The notes under the pieces are model-generated. The model saw nothing but the letters and a program-made list of their open reading frames with translations. It was not told the origin of the DNA and searched no databases. Of a stretch of DNA of 50,040 bases, positions 8,094 to 17,483 are shown piece by piece. Positions within the stretch are counted from its first letter, which is position 1. Each line of letters opens with the position of its first letter. Position numbers and translations under genes: made by a program. Source of the stretch: Acidithiobacillus sp. HP-2 (lineage in GTDB: Bacteria; Pseudomonadota; Gammaproteobacteria; Acidithiobacillales; Acidithiobacillaceae); contig NZ_JACKZA010000019.1 in assembly GCF_015100155.1 (NCBI RefSeq), positions 1-50,040 of the forward strand, read 5' to 3'.

Positions 8094-9939
8094 CTTTTTG
8101 CTCCTTGTATTCGGCATAATCGACGCCCAGGGCCTGCTCCAAGGTCCCGGTCCATCGCTTAAACTCTTTGGAAAAATCCAGGCGGTTGCGGTCTGCAGAA
8201 GCCCCCAACAACAACTCTACCCCCTCGGACTCCTGTCCCCGGGGACGAAGGCGGAGCCAGATACGCTTCTGGGGAATATAAAACAGGATGAAAATGCCCA
8301 GCACCAGGGCCACACATCCCCAATAAATTACAATGGTCCCCGGCCACTTGGTCACCTGCAAGCCGGCTGCCCAGCGATGATCAAAACTACTTAACGATAA
8401 AATGAAAGGCATGGGGTAATCGTGCAGTTGCACCAAGGTTTGCATACCCGCCTGCAAAAAACGGGATTGATCCGTCGTGCTCATTCCCGGAGCATGACGG
8501 GCAACAACCTGCTGGAAGGTCTCTGTGAAAATAGCCTGAGAAGCGTTGGCACCCGCACGGGCCGCAGACTGCAAGGCCGCCAGATAATCCATGAACAAAC
8601 CAATGCTCCCGTTAGGCCCGGTAGGGATATATATGTATCGGTAAGCATCTCCCAATGCCTCGCGATATCCCTGGACAAAAAAACCTTGCCCACCCCGCCG
8701 CATGGGTGTCATGTAGGTCTTGAATTCGGCGGCCTGACCATTGGGATTGTGAATGATGTAGGTAAAACTGGGGCCCAGATTGAGGGTCGGATGATCGGGA
8801 GTGGCTTTTTCGCCCACCGCCGCCTTCGGCACGATGTTGTAAAGATTGAAGTTTTTCAGATCGACAGCGTAGCCAGAATTCCCTGCATGAAGGGTTTGCC
8901 CCACCCGCCCGGAAAGTTCGCCGGGGGCGGCACCCGAGGCTCCAAGCAGATAGGTTTTCATATGCAGCAATGAACCCCCATCACTGAAGCTCGACTGATA
9001 TATATATACCCCATCATAGGCCATGGGATGATTTACGCGGACATCACCCGTTTTGAGGACTTTCCCCTGCGGGCTGTAGAGCACGACCCGGGAAGTAAAA
9101 TCCTTGGGCATTCCGGTGGAATAATAAGAAATATGAAATGATTGCAAATGAATCCGAAAAGGCAGGGGCTGCACCAGGTAACCATTACCGGCGAGTTCAA
9201 ATACCGTATTGGCGGTCTGACCTTCGGGCAGCGTGATAATCCCCCGATAGGCCGGATTGTTTTGGGACATCCAGGCCGTCCGGGGGATTTTTGAAAGCGG
9301 AAGATCAAAATTCTGCTCTGGTTTGAGTGTTCCTTGCCATTCTGCCCATTTAACGGGCACGTCGGCGTTATACAGTGCCGCCGCACAAATGACGACAATC
9401 GCAATATGGGTGAGAAAGTAGCCTAGACGATGGTAGCGGCCCTTGCGGGCAGCAATGGCCATATCGCCATCTTTTTGTTCCACGCGGGGTTTATAACCAG
9501 CGGCCCGCAACACTTGCAGAATGCGCTCTTGTGCCTGAGCCATAGGCAACGCCGTAGCCATACGCACCCAATGATCCTGACCCAAAATCACGGTATCGCG
9601 TTGACGGATTGGAAATTCGCGCATTTCGCGCAGCATCCGGGGACTGTTCCGAGTGACACAGATTGCCGTGGATAACACCAGAAAGGCCACAATCGCTGTG
9701 TACCACAAAGTGCGGTACACATTGTACAAACCGAGTTCACGGTATACCGAAAACCAGAACGGCCCAAACTGCATGGCATAATTCTGGTAAGGCTGCTGTT
9801 GACTGAGAATAGTGCCGATCACCGAAGCAATGGCCAGTAATACCAGCAGACTGACCGCCAGCCGCATGGACCCCAAAAACTGTACCAGCAATCGCCAGCG
9901 CGGGTGCTGCCAGGCAAGGCCATCTACATGTGCTTGCAA
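8074..9939 (-). CDS. resB: Cytochrome c biogenesis protein ResB/Ccs1
   Basis: 621 residues, the ResB (CcsB/Ccs1) partner of CcsA in System II haem delivery to apocytochrome c at the outer face of the membrane. Hydrophobic helices lie near residues 28-48, 70-95 and 165-185, and one near the C-terminus (IVIYWGCVALVLGIFILFYI). A large periplasmic domain lies between the third and fourth. The family opening is visible: FLGSMRLAVSLLVLLAIAS and GTILSQ. The start is TTG with AGGGAG 7 nt upstream. The gene itself looks intact, but its partner ccsA is truncated, so the pair can only work if another ccsA exists. Confidence 0.9.
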   Translation of the reverse strand: MQAHVDGLAWQHPRWRLLVQFLGSMRLAVSLLVLLAIASVIGTILSQQQPYQNYAMQFGPFWFSVYRELGLYNVYRTLWYTAIVAFLVLSTAICVTRNSPRMLREMREFPIRQRDTVILGQDHWVRMATALPMAQAQERILQVLRAAGYKPRVEQKDGDMAIAARKGRYHRLGYFLTHIAIVVICAAALYNADVPVKWAEWQGTLKPEQNFDLPLSKIPRTAWMSQNNPAYRGIITLPEGQTANTVFELAGNGYLVQPLPFRIHLQSFHISYYSTGMPKDFTSRVVLYSPQGKVLKTGDVRVNHPMAYDGVYIYQSSFSDGGSLLHMKTYLLGASGAAPGELSGRVGQTLHAGNSGYAVDLKNFNLYNIVPKAAVGEKATPDHPTLNLGPSFTYIIHNPNGQAAEFKTYMTPMRRGGQGFFVQGYREALGDAYRYIYIPTGPNGSIGLFMDYLAALQSAARAGANASQAIFTETFQQVVARHAPGMSTTDQSRFLQAGMQTLVQLHDYPMPFILSLSSFDHRWAAGLQVTKWPGTIVIYWGCVALVLGIFILFYIPQKRIWLRLRPRGQESEGVELLLGASADRNRLDFSKEFKRWTGTLEQALGVDYAEYKEQKGDQHTR

Positions 9940-10081
9940 ACCTGTTCTCCCTATTTTTTTCAGTGAATTATTCCACCTGAATTGTTTTTTCGCAGTCTAG
10001 GTCCTGGACCGAGTGGCAGCAAGCTCGCTGAGCATGACTTTCAGATTGCCAGAACCAACTGACGACGACTATGCTCTCAGC

Positions 10082-10768
10082 ATGAACCATACCAACCCAA
10101 CACCTTTCCGTTTTGCCCCGTTACGTCGGGCCAGCTTTCGCCTCAGCGTGACCCAGGCGGAACAACTCCCCCCGGATGATGGGGCCGAAGTGGCCATTGC
10201 CGGACGTTCCAACGTGGGCAAGTCCTCCACCATCAACATGCTCACCGAACGTCGCGCCCTGGCACGCGTCAGTCGCACGCCCGGCCGCACGCAGGCCATC
10301 AACGTGTTTGATCTGGATCCCGGGCAACGCCTCATCGATCTACCCGGTTATGGATATGCCAAAGTTCCCGAGGCCTTAAGGCGTTCCTGGGGTCCATTAC
10401 TGGAACAATACCTGCGCCGACGCAGCAGTCTGCGCGCCCTGATTCTGGTCATGGACATTCGCCATCCCTATGGGCCGCATGATGCTGATCTGATTGGTTT
10501 TGCTGCGGGTTGTGGCCGCCCGGTCCACGTCCTTCTCAACAAGGCCGACAAACTCAGTCGGGGGGCGGCCTTGCAGGAAATGGCCCGATTGCGGCGGATA
10601 CCGGAATTGCAGGGAGTTGCCATGCAACTGTTTTCAGCGCAGACCGGACAGGGCCTGGACGAATTGCATCAGTTGATTGCCGGCTGGCTGGCACCCGGCG
10701 AACAAAAAGAAACCCCGACTTCTGCCGGGGTTAATAACGAGCCCTCAAAGGGAGGGGAGGACTCATGA
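10082..10768 (+). CDS. engB: GTPase EngB/YihA, ribosome assembly
   Basis: A TrmE-Era-like GTPase needed for late 50S subunit assembly. Motifs: G1 AGRSNVGKS, the G2 region with TPGRTQ, G3 DLPGYGYAKV, G4 NKADKL and G5 FSAQTGQG. From ATG 10082 (MNHTNPTPFRF) the protein has 228 residues, fitting the family; the frame also extends upstream to a GTG at 10013. It diverges from resB and precedes polA in a neighbourhood (engB, polA, DUF2782, thrB) I also know from Pseudomonas. The C-terminal 25 codons are polar, and their DNA contains a GC-rich hairpin (10711-10732). Confidence 0.92.
   Translation: MNHTNPTPFRFAPLRRASFRLSVTQAEQLPPDDGAEVAIAGRSNVGKSSTINMLTERRALARVSRTPGRTQAINVFDLDPGQRLIDLPGYGYAKVPEALRRSWGPLLEQYLRRRSSLRALILVMDIRHPYGPHDADLIGFAAGCGRPVHVLLNKADKLSRGAALQEMARLRRIPELQGVAMQLFSAQTGQGLDELHQLIAGWLAPGEQKETPTSAGVNNEPSKGGEDS
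10711..10732 (-). terminator. GC hairpin inside the engB 3' end, terminator-like on the minus strand
   Basis: AACCCCG (10711-10717) pairs with CGGGGTT (10726-10732). On the minus strand the hairpin is followed by TTCTTTTTG, which looks like an intrinsic terminator. On the plus strand it has an A-rich run before it but no T-run after it. No minus-strand gene ends here, so the role is unclear; it may limit antisense transcription or act weakly for engB. Confidence 0.4.
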
Positions 10769-10833
10769 TCCGGCCAGGGAGGGTAGACCGGATCCAGACA
10801 AGCAATTCGTTACTCCTCGGGTTTGAGTGAGGC

Positions 10834-12096
10834 ATGTCGGAAAAGTTCAGTCACACGCCTCATCCCTGGCATATTTTACGCCCGAACTGGCGTAGCCGCT
10901 GGCGAGGAAGTGTTGAGCGCTGGGCAAGACGCCTGCAGCTTGACCGCTGGTATCCACATACCCCCATTGCTGCAGCGGTAGGTTTTCTGGGGCTTTTCAA
11001 CATTCTTCCGGCCATCGGACAGTTGCTGGGCCTGAGCTACGTCGGCAGCCTTGCAGACATGTCCAGCGGCTTTGTGCTGGACGCTTTTCGTGGCCTTCCG
11101 CAGGGTGCTGCAGGCATCATTCTGCTGATCATGTCGCTGGGACTGTTATTTCGTTCACGTTTCGCCTGGGCCATTGTTCTGACTATTGCATCAGCGGTTC
11201 TTGCCGTTGGTATTTACCGCCATCCCCAACATATTTCAACATTGCTTTACTACAATGCGGTTCTGGTGTTTTTTTTATGGATTTTCCGGGGTCGTTTTAA
11301 TCACAGCAGTCTCGCCACCGGCACCCTGTTTGCACTGGTGGGCGCCATTATGGTTATGGGTTATGGGGTGTTCGGTGCTTATATTCTGGGTGACGGCTTC
11401 AAACCGCATATTCATAGCCTGACGGAGGCACTTTATTTTTCCATAGTGACCATGTCTACCGTCGGTTATGGCGATGTTTTGCCCGTTTCCAACGAGGCCA
11501 GACTTTTTGTGGTATCTTTGATTGTGCTGGGAATCACCGTATTTGCCACTTCGTTATCAGCCATTATTGTTCCTGCAATCAATAACCGACTGCAATCGGC
11601 GCTACAAGGAGAGAAACGCCGCATGACTCTGAAAAATCATTACATCATTGCGGGCGATACGCCGCTGGCGCGCAACAGTTATCGCGAACTCAAAAGTCGT
11701 AATTTACCCGTCATCATGATCATGGGACACCAACCCGATGACTCCATTTATCAGGCGGATGATTTGATTATCGGTGACTCCAGTGACACCGATATATTAC
11801 GCAGTGCCGGTGCCGAGCAGGCTCTGGCGGTTCTCGCCCTGCGCGCAGATGATTCAGAAAACGCCTTCGTGGTGCTGGCGGTCAAGGAAATGGAAGGCTC
11901 TGCCAAAACCGTTGCCGCAGTCAACGACAGTAAAAATCTTGGCCGGGTGCGCAGGGTCCAGCCGGATATGATCATTGCTCCCCAGGTACTGGGTGGCGAG
12001 CTGCTTGCCATGGCACTCAACGGCGAGCAACTGGATAACAACGCCGTCATGAAAATGTTCCGCTTCAGTACTGGCGCTACGCCCAGCAAAGGCTAG
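10834..12096 (+). CDS. kch: Voltage-gated potassium channel protein, Kch type
   Basis: 420 residues, alignable over its length with E. coli Kch (417). About six membrane helices fill residues 45-245, with the pore and K+ selectivity filter TVGYGD at 209-214 (context FSIVTMSTVGYGDVLPVS). A cytoplasmic RCK/TrkA-N domain follows (DHFIV-like start NHYIIAGDTPLAR; later DSENAFVVLAVKEM and VNDSKNLGRV). It moves K+ across the inner membrane. It starts 65 bp after engB and converges with polA, overlapping its end by 4 bp. The window also holds a complete Kdp system, so two kinds of K+ transport protein are encoded here. Confidence 0.93.
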   Translation: MSEKFSHTPHPWHILRPNWRSRWRGSVERWARRLQLDRWYPHTPIAAAVGFLGLFNILPAIGQLLGLSYVGSLADMSSGFVLDAFRGLPQGAAGIILLIMSLGLLFRSRFAWAIVLTIASAVLAVGIYRHPQHISTLLYYNAVLVFFLWIFRGRFNHSSLATGTLFALVGAIMVMGYGVFGAYILGDGFKPHIHSLTEALYFSIVTMSTVGYGDVLPVSNEARLFVVSLIVLGITVFATSLSAIIVPAINNRLQSALQGEKRRMTLKNHYIIAGDTPLARNSYRELKSRNLPVIMIMGHQPDDSIYQADDLIIGDSSDTDILRSAGAEQALAVLALRADDSENAFVVLAVKEMEGSAKTVAAVNDSKNLGRVRRVQPDMIIAPQVLGGELLAMALNGEQLDNNAVMKMFRFSTGATPSKG

Positions 12097-14819
12097 CCGT
12101 GCGCAGCATCCCAATGCTTTCCCACCCCGAGGCCCACCAGTAGGGGAACTGCCAACTCTGCCACGCCTTCCATACGTTCCTTGAGGGCGGCACGGGCAGC
12201 TTCAAGACCACTCTCAGGCACCTCAAGTATCAACTCATCGTGCACCTGCAAAATCATTCGGCCCCGGCCGGGGTCTTCCTGCAACCAGGCATCTACGGCA
12301 ATCATGGCTTTTTTGATCAGATCAGCCGCCGTACCCTGCATGGGTGCGTTGATGGCAGCCCGCTCGGCGTAGTTTCGCCGTGCCGCATTACTGGAGCGAA
12401 TTTCCGGCACATACAGACGGCGACCGAACAGGGTTTCCACATAACCCTGCTGTCTTGCCAGAACGCGGGTTTGCTCCATGTAAGCAAGCACCCCCGGATA
12501 GCGCTCGAAATAACGATCCATGTAAGCCCGGGCAGCGCTCTGTTCAATGCCTAGCTGCTGGGCGAGGCCATAGGGGGTCTGGCCATATATCAAGCCGAAA
12601 TTGATGGCTTTGGCCGCACGCCGGGCATCACTGTCCACCGCCTCCGGAGCCAGATTGAACACTTCGGCAGCCGTCGCAGCATGAATATCCTGGCCCTCGG
12701 CAAAAGCCTGTAAAAGACGGGCGTCCCGGGAAAGGTGGGCCATGATGCGCAATTCAATTTGTGAGTAATCGGCACTCAGCAGATAAAATCCGTCTTCGGC
12801 AACAAATGCCTGCCGGATACGCCGACCCTGCTCGGTACGCACCGGGATATTCTGCAAATTCGGCGCACTGGAGGACAAGCGTCCGGTGGCCGCCACGGCC
12901 TGCTGAAAATGGGTATGCACCCGACCTGTCCGGGGGTTGATCATTTCCGGCAGGGCATCTGCGTAAGTGTTTTTCAGCTTGGCCATTCCCCGATATTCCA
13001 GAATCAGTCGGGGGAGATCCGCCTGAACCGCCAGCTGGGCCAACACATCCTCGCTGGTAGAGGGCTGGCCACCGGGCGTTTTTTTCAGGACCGGCAACTG
13101 CATTTTATCAAAAAGAATTTCCTGGATTTGTTTCGGTGAACCGAGATTGAACGCTTGTCCGGCTGCCTCGAAGGCCTGGGCTTCACAAGCGGCCATATCC
13201 CTGCCCAATTCCATGCTGAGGGTTTTCAACTGCTCCTTGTCCACCCGTACACCGGCCTGTTCCATACGCGCCAGCACCAGCACCAGCGGCATTTCAATGT
13301 CCATCAGGACGCGCTGCAGGCCCGGCTCACTGGCAAAGCGTGGCCACAGCTGGGCATCAATCCGCCAGCAAACGTCCGCATCTTCAGCCGCATAGGGTAA
13401 GGCCTCGGCTACGGGCACGTCGGCAAAATTGCGCGCCGATTTGCCTTTGCCCGCGACTTCTTCGTAGGTAATGTTCTGGTGCTGCAGATGGCGCTGCGCC
13501 AGAGTATCCAGATCGTGGCTATTCTGGCTGCTGTCCAGGATGTAACTTTCCAGCAGGGTATCCCGGCACAAGCCTGCCGGATGAATGTCGTAACGCCAGA
13601 ACACCCGCCAGTCATACTTGGCATTTTGGGCCAGCTTGGCGGCCAGCGGATTTTCCAGCCAGGGCCGCAACGCTGCTAAAACATGATCCAGCGCCAGCTG
13701 TGTGCAGTCATCCCGGTGTCCTACCGGAATATAAACCGCTTCAATCTGATCCCCTTCCTGCCAGGCACAGGAAATACCCACCAGACCGGCATTCAGCGGG
13801 TCCAATGCCGTGGTTTCCGTGTCCAGTGCCACCAAGTCCGCCTGCTGCAACTTTTGCAGCAGGTTTTCCAGTGCTGCGGGGGTCGTAATCGCCCGATAAC
13901 GGCTGCGATCAATGGGCATCAATCCCCCCGCAGCGCTTTCATTTACCGAAACCTCGGTATTATTCTCGGTACCCGGTTCGGCTGGATATTCCTTGAGCCA
14001 GGCATGAAAGCCCAGGCGCAGGGCGAGGCTGCGCAATTTTTGGGTGTTTTCGGGAACACGTTGATAAGATTGCTCCGGCAGATGGAGATTGCAGCGAATC
14101 GTGGCCAGATCCAGACTAAGGGGCAGATAGTCCAGAGAGGCCCGCAGTGCCTCACCGATTTTGCCACCGATTTCATCGGCGTGAGCCAGAACGCCCTCCA
14201 GACTGCCATATTGCTGAATCCATTTGGCCGCTGTTTTAGGCCCCGCTCCGGGCACCCCTGGAATGTTATCGACCTTGTCACCCGTAAGCGCCAGTAAATC
14301 GGCGATACGCTCAGGGCCCACGCCATAACGTTCCCATACCCCGACCACGTCAGTTTTGACGCCCTTCATGGTATCCAGCAGGGTGACCTGATCATTGACC
14401 AACTGGGCCATATCCTTGTCACCCGTCACGATAATCACCTGCTGGCCCGCCTGCGCAGAGCCCGCGAGTGTCCCGATGACATCATCGGCTTCCACATCCG
14501 GTACCAGCACCAGCGGCAGACCCGTTGCCTGAATCCATTCATGCAGGAGCGGAATCTGGGCGCGCAAATCCTCCGGCATGGCTGGACGCTGGGCTTTATA
14601 TTCCGGATAAAGCCGGTCACGAAAAGTCCCTCCGGGAGCATCAAAAACCACAATGATTTCATCACTGGGATATTCTTTCGCCAGGCGCCGCAGCATGTTG
14701 GCCACCCCGAATATCGCCCCGGTAGGCAGATTATCCGGCGCGCGCAAGTCCGGCAGGGCATGAAAAGCCCGGTACAGGAAACTGGAGGCGTCAACGAGAA
14801 TGCGAGGGTCTTGGGGCAT
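12093..14819 (-). CDS. polA: DNA polymerase I
   Basis: 908 residues (E. coli 928). Order: 5' nuclease/flap domain (residues 1 to about 290; DASSFLYRAFHALPDL, later DKDMAQLV), 3'-5' exonuclease domain (about 305-490; motif LVALDTETTALD with the catalytic Asp/Glu pair), then the polymerase domain with motif A ADYSQIELRIMAHLS, motif B RRAAKAINFGLIYG and motif C VHDELILE. The proofreading acidic residues are present, so the exonuclease is probably active. It fills gaps in repair and removes RNA primers. It diverges from the LOG-family gene with a 69-bp gap. Confidence 0.97.
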   Translation of the reverse strand: MPQDPRILVDASSFLYRAFHALPDLRAPDNLPTGAIFGVANMLRRLAKEYPSDEIIVVFDAPGGTFRDRLYPEYKAQRPAMPEDLRAQIPLLHEWIQATGLPLVLVPDVEADDVIGTLAGSAQAGQQVIIVTGDKDMAQLVNDQVTLLDTMKGVKTDVVGVWERYGVGPERIADLLALTGDKVDNIPGVPGAGPKTAAKWIQQYGSLEGVLAHADEIGGKIGEALRASLDYLPLSLDLATIRCNLHLPEQSYQRVPENTQKLRSLALRLGFHAWLKEYPAEPGTENNTEVSVNESAAGGLMPIDRSRYRAITTPAALENLLQKLQQADLVALDTETTALDPLNAGLVGISCAWQEGDQIEAVYIPVGHRDDCTQLALDHVLAALRPWLENPLAAKLAQNAKYDWRVFWRYDIHPAGLCRDTLLESYILDSSQNSHDLDTLAQRHLQHQNITYEEVAGKGKSARNFADVPVAEALPYAAEDADVCWRIDAQLWPRFASEPGLQRVLMDIEMPLVLVLARMEQAGVRVDKEQLKTLSMELGRDMAACEAQAFEAAGQAFNLGSPKQIQEILFDKMQLPVLKKTPGGQPSTSEDVLAQLAVQADLPRLILEYRGMAKLKNTYADALPEMINPRTGRVHTHFQQAVAATGRLSSSAPNLQNIPVRTEQGRRIRQAFVAEDGFYLLSADYSQIELRIMAHLSRDARLLQAFAEGQDIHAATAAEVFNLAPEAVDSDARRAAKAINFGLIYGQTPYGLAQQLGIEQSAARAYMDRYFERYPGVLAYMEQTRVLARQQGYVETLFGRRLYVPEIRSSNAARRNYAERAAINAPMQGTAADLIKKAMIAVDAWLQEDPGRGRMILQVHDELILEVPESGLEAARAALKERMEGVAELAVPLLVGLGVGKHWDAAHG

Positions 14820-14888
14820 GATCTGGGACTTGTTAGCGAATTTCCGTCATAATACGGAAAATCTCCATCATTGACACGGGAACGAGGC

Positions 14889-15608
14889 ATGCGGGCGCAT
14901 CTTGAGGAAGAAAAACTACGGGACGGGGGAGAAGGACGACTCACCCGCGAGGCCTGGAAAATCTTCCAGATCATGGCGGAATTTGTGCGCGGCTATGAAA
15001 AATTGGTGGACGTGGATCCCTGCGTCAGCATTTTCGGTTCCGCCCGCCTGGGTCCCGACAATCCCTGGTATCTGAAAACCCAGGAAATTGCTGAAAAACT
15101 CTCCAATGCGGGCTTTTCGGTTTTGAGCGGCGGCGGCCCCGGCATCATGGAAGCGGCCAACAAGGGGGCTTTCCACGGCACCGGCTACAGTATCGGGCTG
15201 AATATTGAGCTTCCCCATGAGCAGCACAGTAATCCTTATCAGGACATTGCCATTTCCTTTGAGCACTTTTATTCCCGCAAGGTCATGTTCATGAAATATG
15301 CGGTCGCCTATGTCGTCATGCCCGGCGGGTTCGGGACACTGGATGAGCTGGCCGAATGTCTGACCCTGGTGCAAACCGGCAAAACCCGGCGCATGCCCAT
15401 TATTCTGGTAGGCTCGGATTTCTGGAACGGGCTGATTGCCTGGTGGCAGGAAGCCATGCTCGGCCTTGGCACCATCAACCCTGAAGATCTGAATCTGATT
15501 ACCGTCATTGATGATCCTGACGAAGTCGTATCGGCTATATTCAACCATTATGAAAAGCGCGGTTTTGCCCCATCGGCCGCCGAAACAGAAGCCCTTCTCA
15601 ACCTTTAG
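14889..15608 (+). CDS. LOG family protein (TIGR00730, Rossmann fold)
   Basis: About 239 residues from ATG 14889; an upstream TTG at 14871 is also open. The two family signatures are present: SGGGPGIMEAANKGA and MPGGFGTLDELAE. The family comprises nucleotide 5'-monophosphate phosphoribohydrolases (LOG/YgdH/PpnN-like) that release a base from a nucleoside monophosphate; the exact substrate cannot be read here. An N-terminal extension before SIFGSARLG makes it one of the longer members. It is divergent from polA and is followed after 17 bp by the DUF2782 gene, probably in one transcript with thrB. Confidence 0.88.
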   Translation: MRAHLEEEKLRDGGEGRLTREAWKIFQIMAEFVRGYEKLVDVDPCVSIFGSARLGPDNPWYLKTQEIAEKLSNAGFSVLSGGGPGIMEAANKGAFHGTGYSIGLNIELPHEQHSNPYQDIAISFEHFYSRKVMFMKYAVAYVVMPGGFGTLDELAECLTLVQTGKTRRMPIILVGSDFWNGLIAWWQEAMLGLGTINPEDLNLITVIDDPDEVVSAIFNHYEKRGFAPSAAETEALLNL

Positions 15609-15625
15609 ATATTCAGGGAGTTCCC

Positions 15626-15988
15626 ATGTCTACTCATATCATGATTACCACCATGGTTGCCGCCCTTGCGCTGGGTGTCGCCGCCACTGCCCTGGCAGAT
15701 ACGGATGCTGCACTACCCAATTCAGCACAACAAAACATCCAAAAACTGCATCTGCCCAAACTTGCCCCGCAAAAAATCGGTCCCAATGCCGAGATCAAGG
15801 CACCGACCGGATCCAAAATCGAGGAATACAAGGTCAACGGCAAGGTTTACATGGTCAAGGTCATTCCACCCAAACCCTTCCCGCCCTACTATCTGGAAGA
15901 CAAGGGCGGCACCGGGCGTTTCACGGAAGTTCCGCAAACCGCTGCGGAGCACCTGAGTGTTCCGCAGTGGATTATATTTCGCTGGTGA
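15626..15988 (+). CDS. DUF2782-type exported protein
   Basis: 120 residues with a cleavable signal peptide (MVAALALGVAATALA, cleavage near ALA-DTD). The mature part has the compact basic/proline pattern of DUF2782: IEEYKVNGKVYMVKVIPP, then PPYYLEDKGG. It is probably periplasmic, function unknown. In several gammaproteobacteria a DUF2782 gene lies between polA and thrB, as here, which supports the assignment. It starts 17 bp after the LOG-family gene and ends 26 bp before thrB. Confidence 0.75.
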   Translation: MSTHIMITTMVAALALGVAATALADTDAALPNSAQQNIQKLHLPKLAPQKIGPNAEIKAPTGSKIEEYKVNGKVYMVKVIPPKPFPPYYLEDKGGTGRFTEVPQTAAEHLSVPQWIIFRW

Positions 15989-16014
15989 AGCCCTGTTAGA
16001 GTAAAACTGCATCT

Positions 16015-16947
16015 ATGTCTGTTTATACCAATGTCTCCGATCAGGAGCTCGCGCAATTTCTGGAAGACTATGATCTGGGAAAAGCGATCTCCCTGACCGG
16101 CATTTCTGCGGGCGTCGAAAATAGTAATTATTTTCTGGATACGGACCAGGGCCGTTTTGTGCTGACCCTGTTTGAGCGCCTTTCCGCCGCCAAAATTCCC
16201 TATTTTCTGGATCTTACCGACTGGTTGAGCACCCATGGCATTCCCTGCCCGCGCCCTATGCACGCCCGTAGCGGGAAAAGCCTGAATAGCTTATGCGGCA
16301 AACCTGCCGCCATTGTGCAATGCCTTCAGGGCCGGTCCATTGAAGGGCGAGCCCCCACGCTGACGGAAATTCGCGCTTTGGGGCAATTACTGGGGCAAAT
16401 GCACCTGGCGGGAGAGGACTTTCCCCAGCGCCACCCCAACCCTGCGGGACTGCCCTGGATGCAGGAGACCGCCCGTCATCTGGTGCCGCATCTGGATCCT
16501 GCCGACAACCAGATAATTATCGATGAACTGGCTTATCAAAGTCTCATTCAGCGGGAAAAATTACCGGGAGGGGTCATTCATGCAGATCTTTTCCCCGACA
16601 ACGTGCTCTTCGCAGAACAACAGATTTCCGGCACCATCGACTTCTATTACGCAGGCGATGATGCCTGGCTTTATGATCTGGCAGTCGTCGCGAACAGCTG
16701 GTGTGCACGCCCTGACGGCCAGCTGGATCCTTCTCTCAGTGTGGCACTGTGGGAGGCTTATGTGGCGACCCGTCCGCTGCGGGATGACGAAGCCCCCCTG
16801 TGGTTTGCCATGCTCCGGATAGCCGCCTTGCGCTTCTGGCTGCTCCGGCTGGATGCGGTGCACTTCCGCCGCCCTGGCGCCATCACTTTCTGCAAGGATC
16901 CGGAAGAATACCACCGGATTTTATTACAACGCCGCCAGGGGCTATAG
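16015..16947 (+). CDS. thrB: Homoserine kinase, ThrB (APH-fold type)
   Basis: 310 residues. It phosphorylates L-homoserine in threonine synthesis. This is the aminoglycoside-phosphotransferase-like form found in Pseudomonas, not the GHMP kinase of E. coli. Visible: SGISAGVENSNYFL-type opening (GISAGVENSNYF), the catalytic loop VIHADLFPDNVLF with HAD...N, and the metal motif TIDFYYAGDD. It is the last gene of the LOG-DUF2782-thrB run and converges with the comEA-like gene 16 bp on. No other threonine gene is in the window. Confidence 0.93.
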   Translation: MSVYTNVSDQELAQFLEDYDLGKAISLTGISAGVENSNYFLDTDQGRFVLTLFERLSAAKIPYFLDLTDWLSTHGIPCPRPMHARSGKSLNSLCGKPAAIVQCLQGRSIEGRAPTLTEIRALGQLLGQMHLAGEDFPQRHPNPAGLPWMQETARHLVPHLDPADNQIIIDELAYQSLIQREKLPGGVIHADLFPDNVLFAEQQISGTIDFYYAGDDAWLYDLAVVANSWCARPDGQLDPSLSVALWEAYVATRPLRDDEAPLWFAMLRIAALRFWLLRLDAVHFRRPGAITFCKDPEEYHRILLQRRQGL

Positions 16948-16963
16948 CCACTCGTTTGCGGGT

Positions 16964-17404
16964 TCAGGACGATTCCTGCAGGGAAAAATGCCGGTAATGA
17001 AAGGCATTACTGTCGGGGCCACCATCGAGAATATACCCGCGACTGCCACGGCGGACAGCATGCTCTTCTCCGGCTGGTATCGGTTTTTTTCGCGAAGCCG
17101 CTTTCCCGGCCGAACAACCGGTGCCGGACGATAGAGCCGTCGTCTGCCCATCCAGTGCCAGAGAGGGGCGCAATCTTTCCAGCAGCTTGCTGCCAATGCC
17201 ACGCACCCGGGCAAGATCATCGAGAGTTTTGAAAGATCCGTGCGCCTTGCGATATTCCACAATAGCCTGTGCCTTGGCGGGACCAATACCCGGCAAACTA
17301 TCCAGTGCAGCAACATCTGCGGTATTGATGTTGACGGATGCCCACAATGGCAGGGCAAACAAGGACAAAACCACACCCAGCAGCATACCCATCCATATTT
17401 TCAT
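16964..17404 (-). CDS. ComEA-like helix-hairpin-helix DNA-binding protein
   Basis: From ATG 17404 (GGAGG 6 nt upstream; a GTG at 17407 is too close to the site) the product has 146 residues. A signal peptide (MGMLLGVVLSLFALPLWA) precedes a tandem helix-hairpin-helix domain: VNINTADVAALDSLPGIGPA and FKTLDDLARVRGIG. Such exported proteins bind DNA during transformation. The last 60 residues, after LRPSLAL, are unlike the family and basic/polar (GYILDGGPDSNAF...), so the gene may have been lengthened by a frameshift or a lost stop. It ends 16 bp from the convergent thrB. Confidence 0.8.
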   Translation of the reverse strand: MKIWMGMLLGVVLSLFALPLWASVNINTADVAALDSLPGIGPAKAQAIVEYRKAHGSFKTLDDLARVRGIGSKLLERLRPSLALDGQTTALSSGTGCSAGKAASRKKPIPAGEEHAVRRGSRGYILDGGPDSNAFHYRHFSLQESS

Positions 17405-17483
17405 CACGCTCCTCCCATTCTCCTAAAAACGACCGTTGCTTTGACAGCTTTGCAGTGATTTTGGCAGTTTTTGCTTTTGAATG

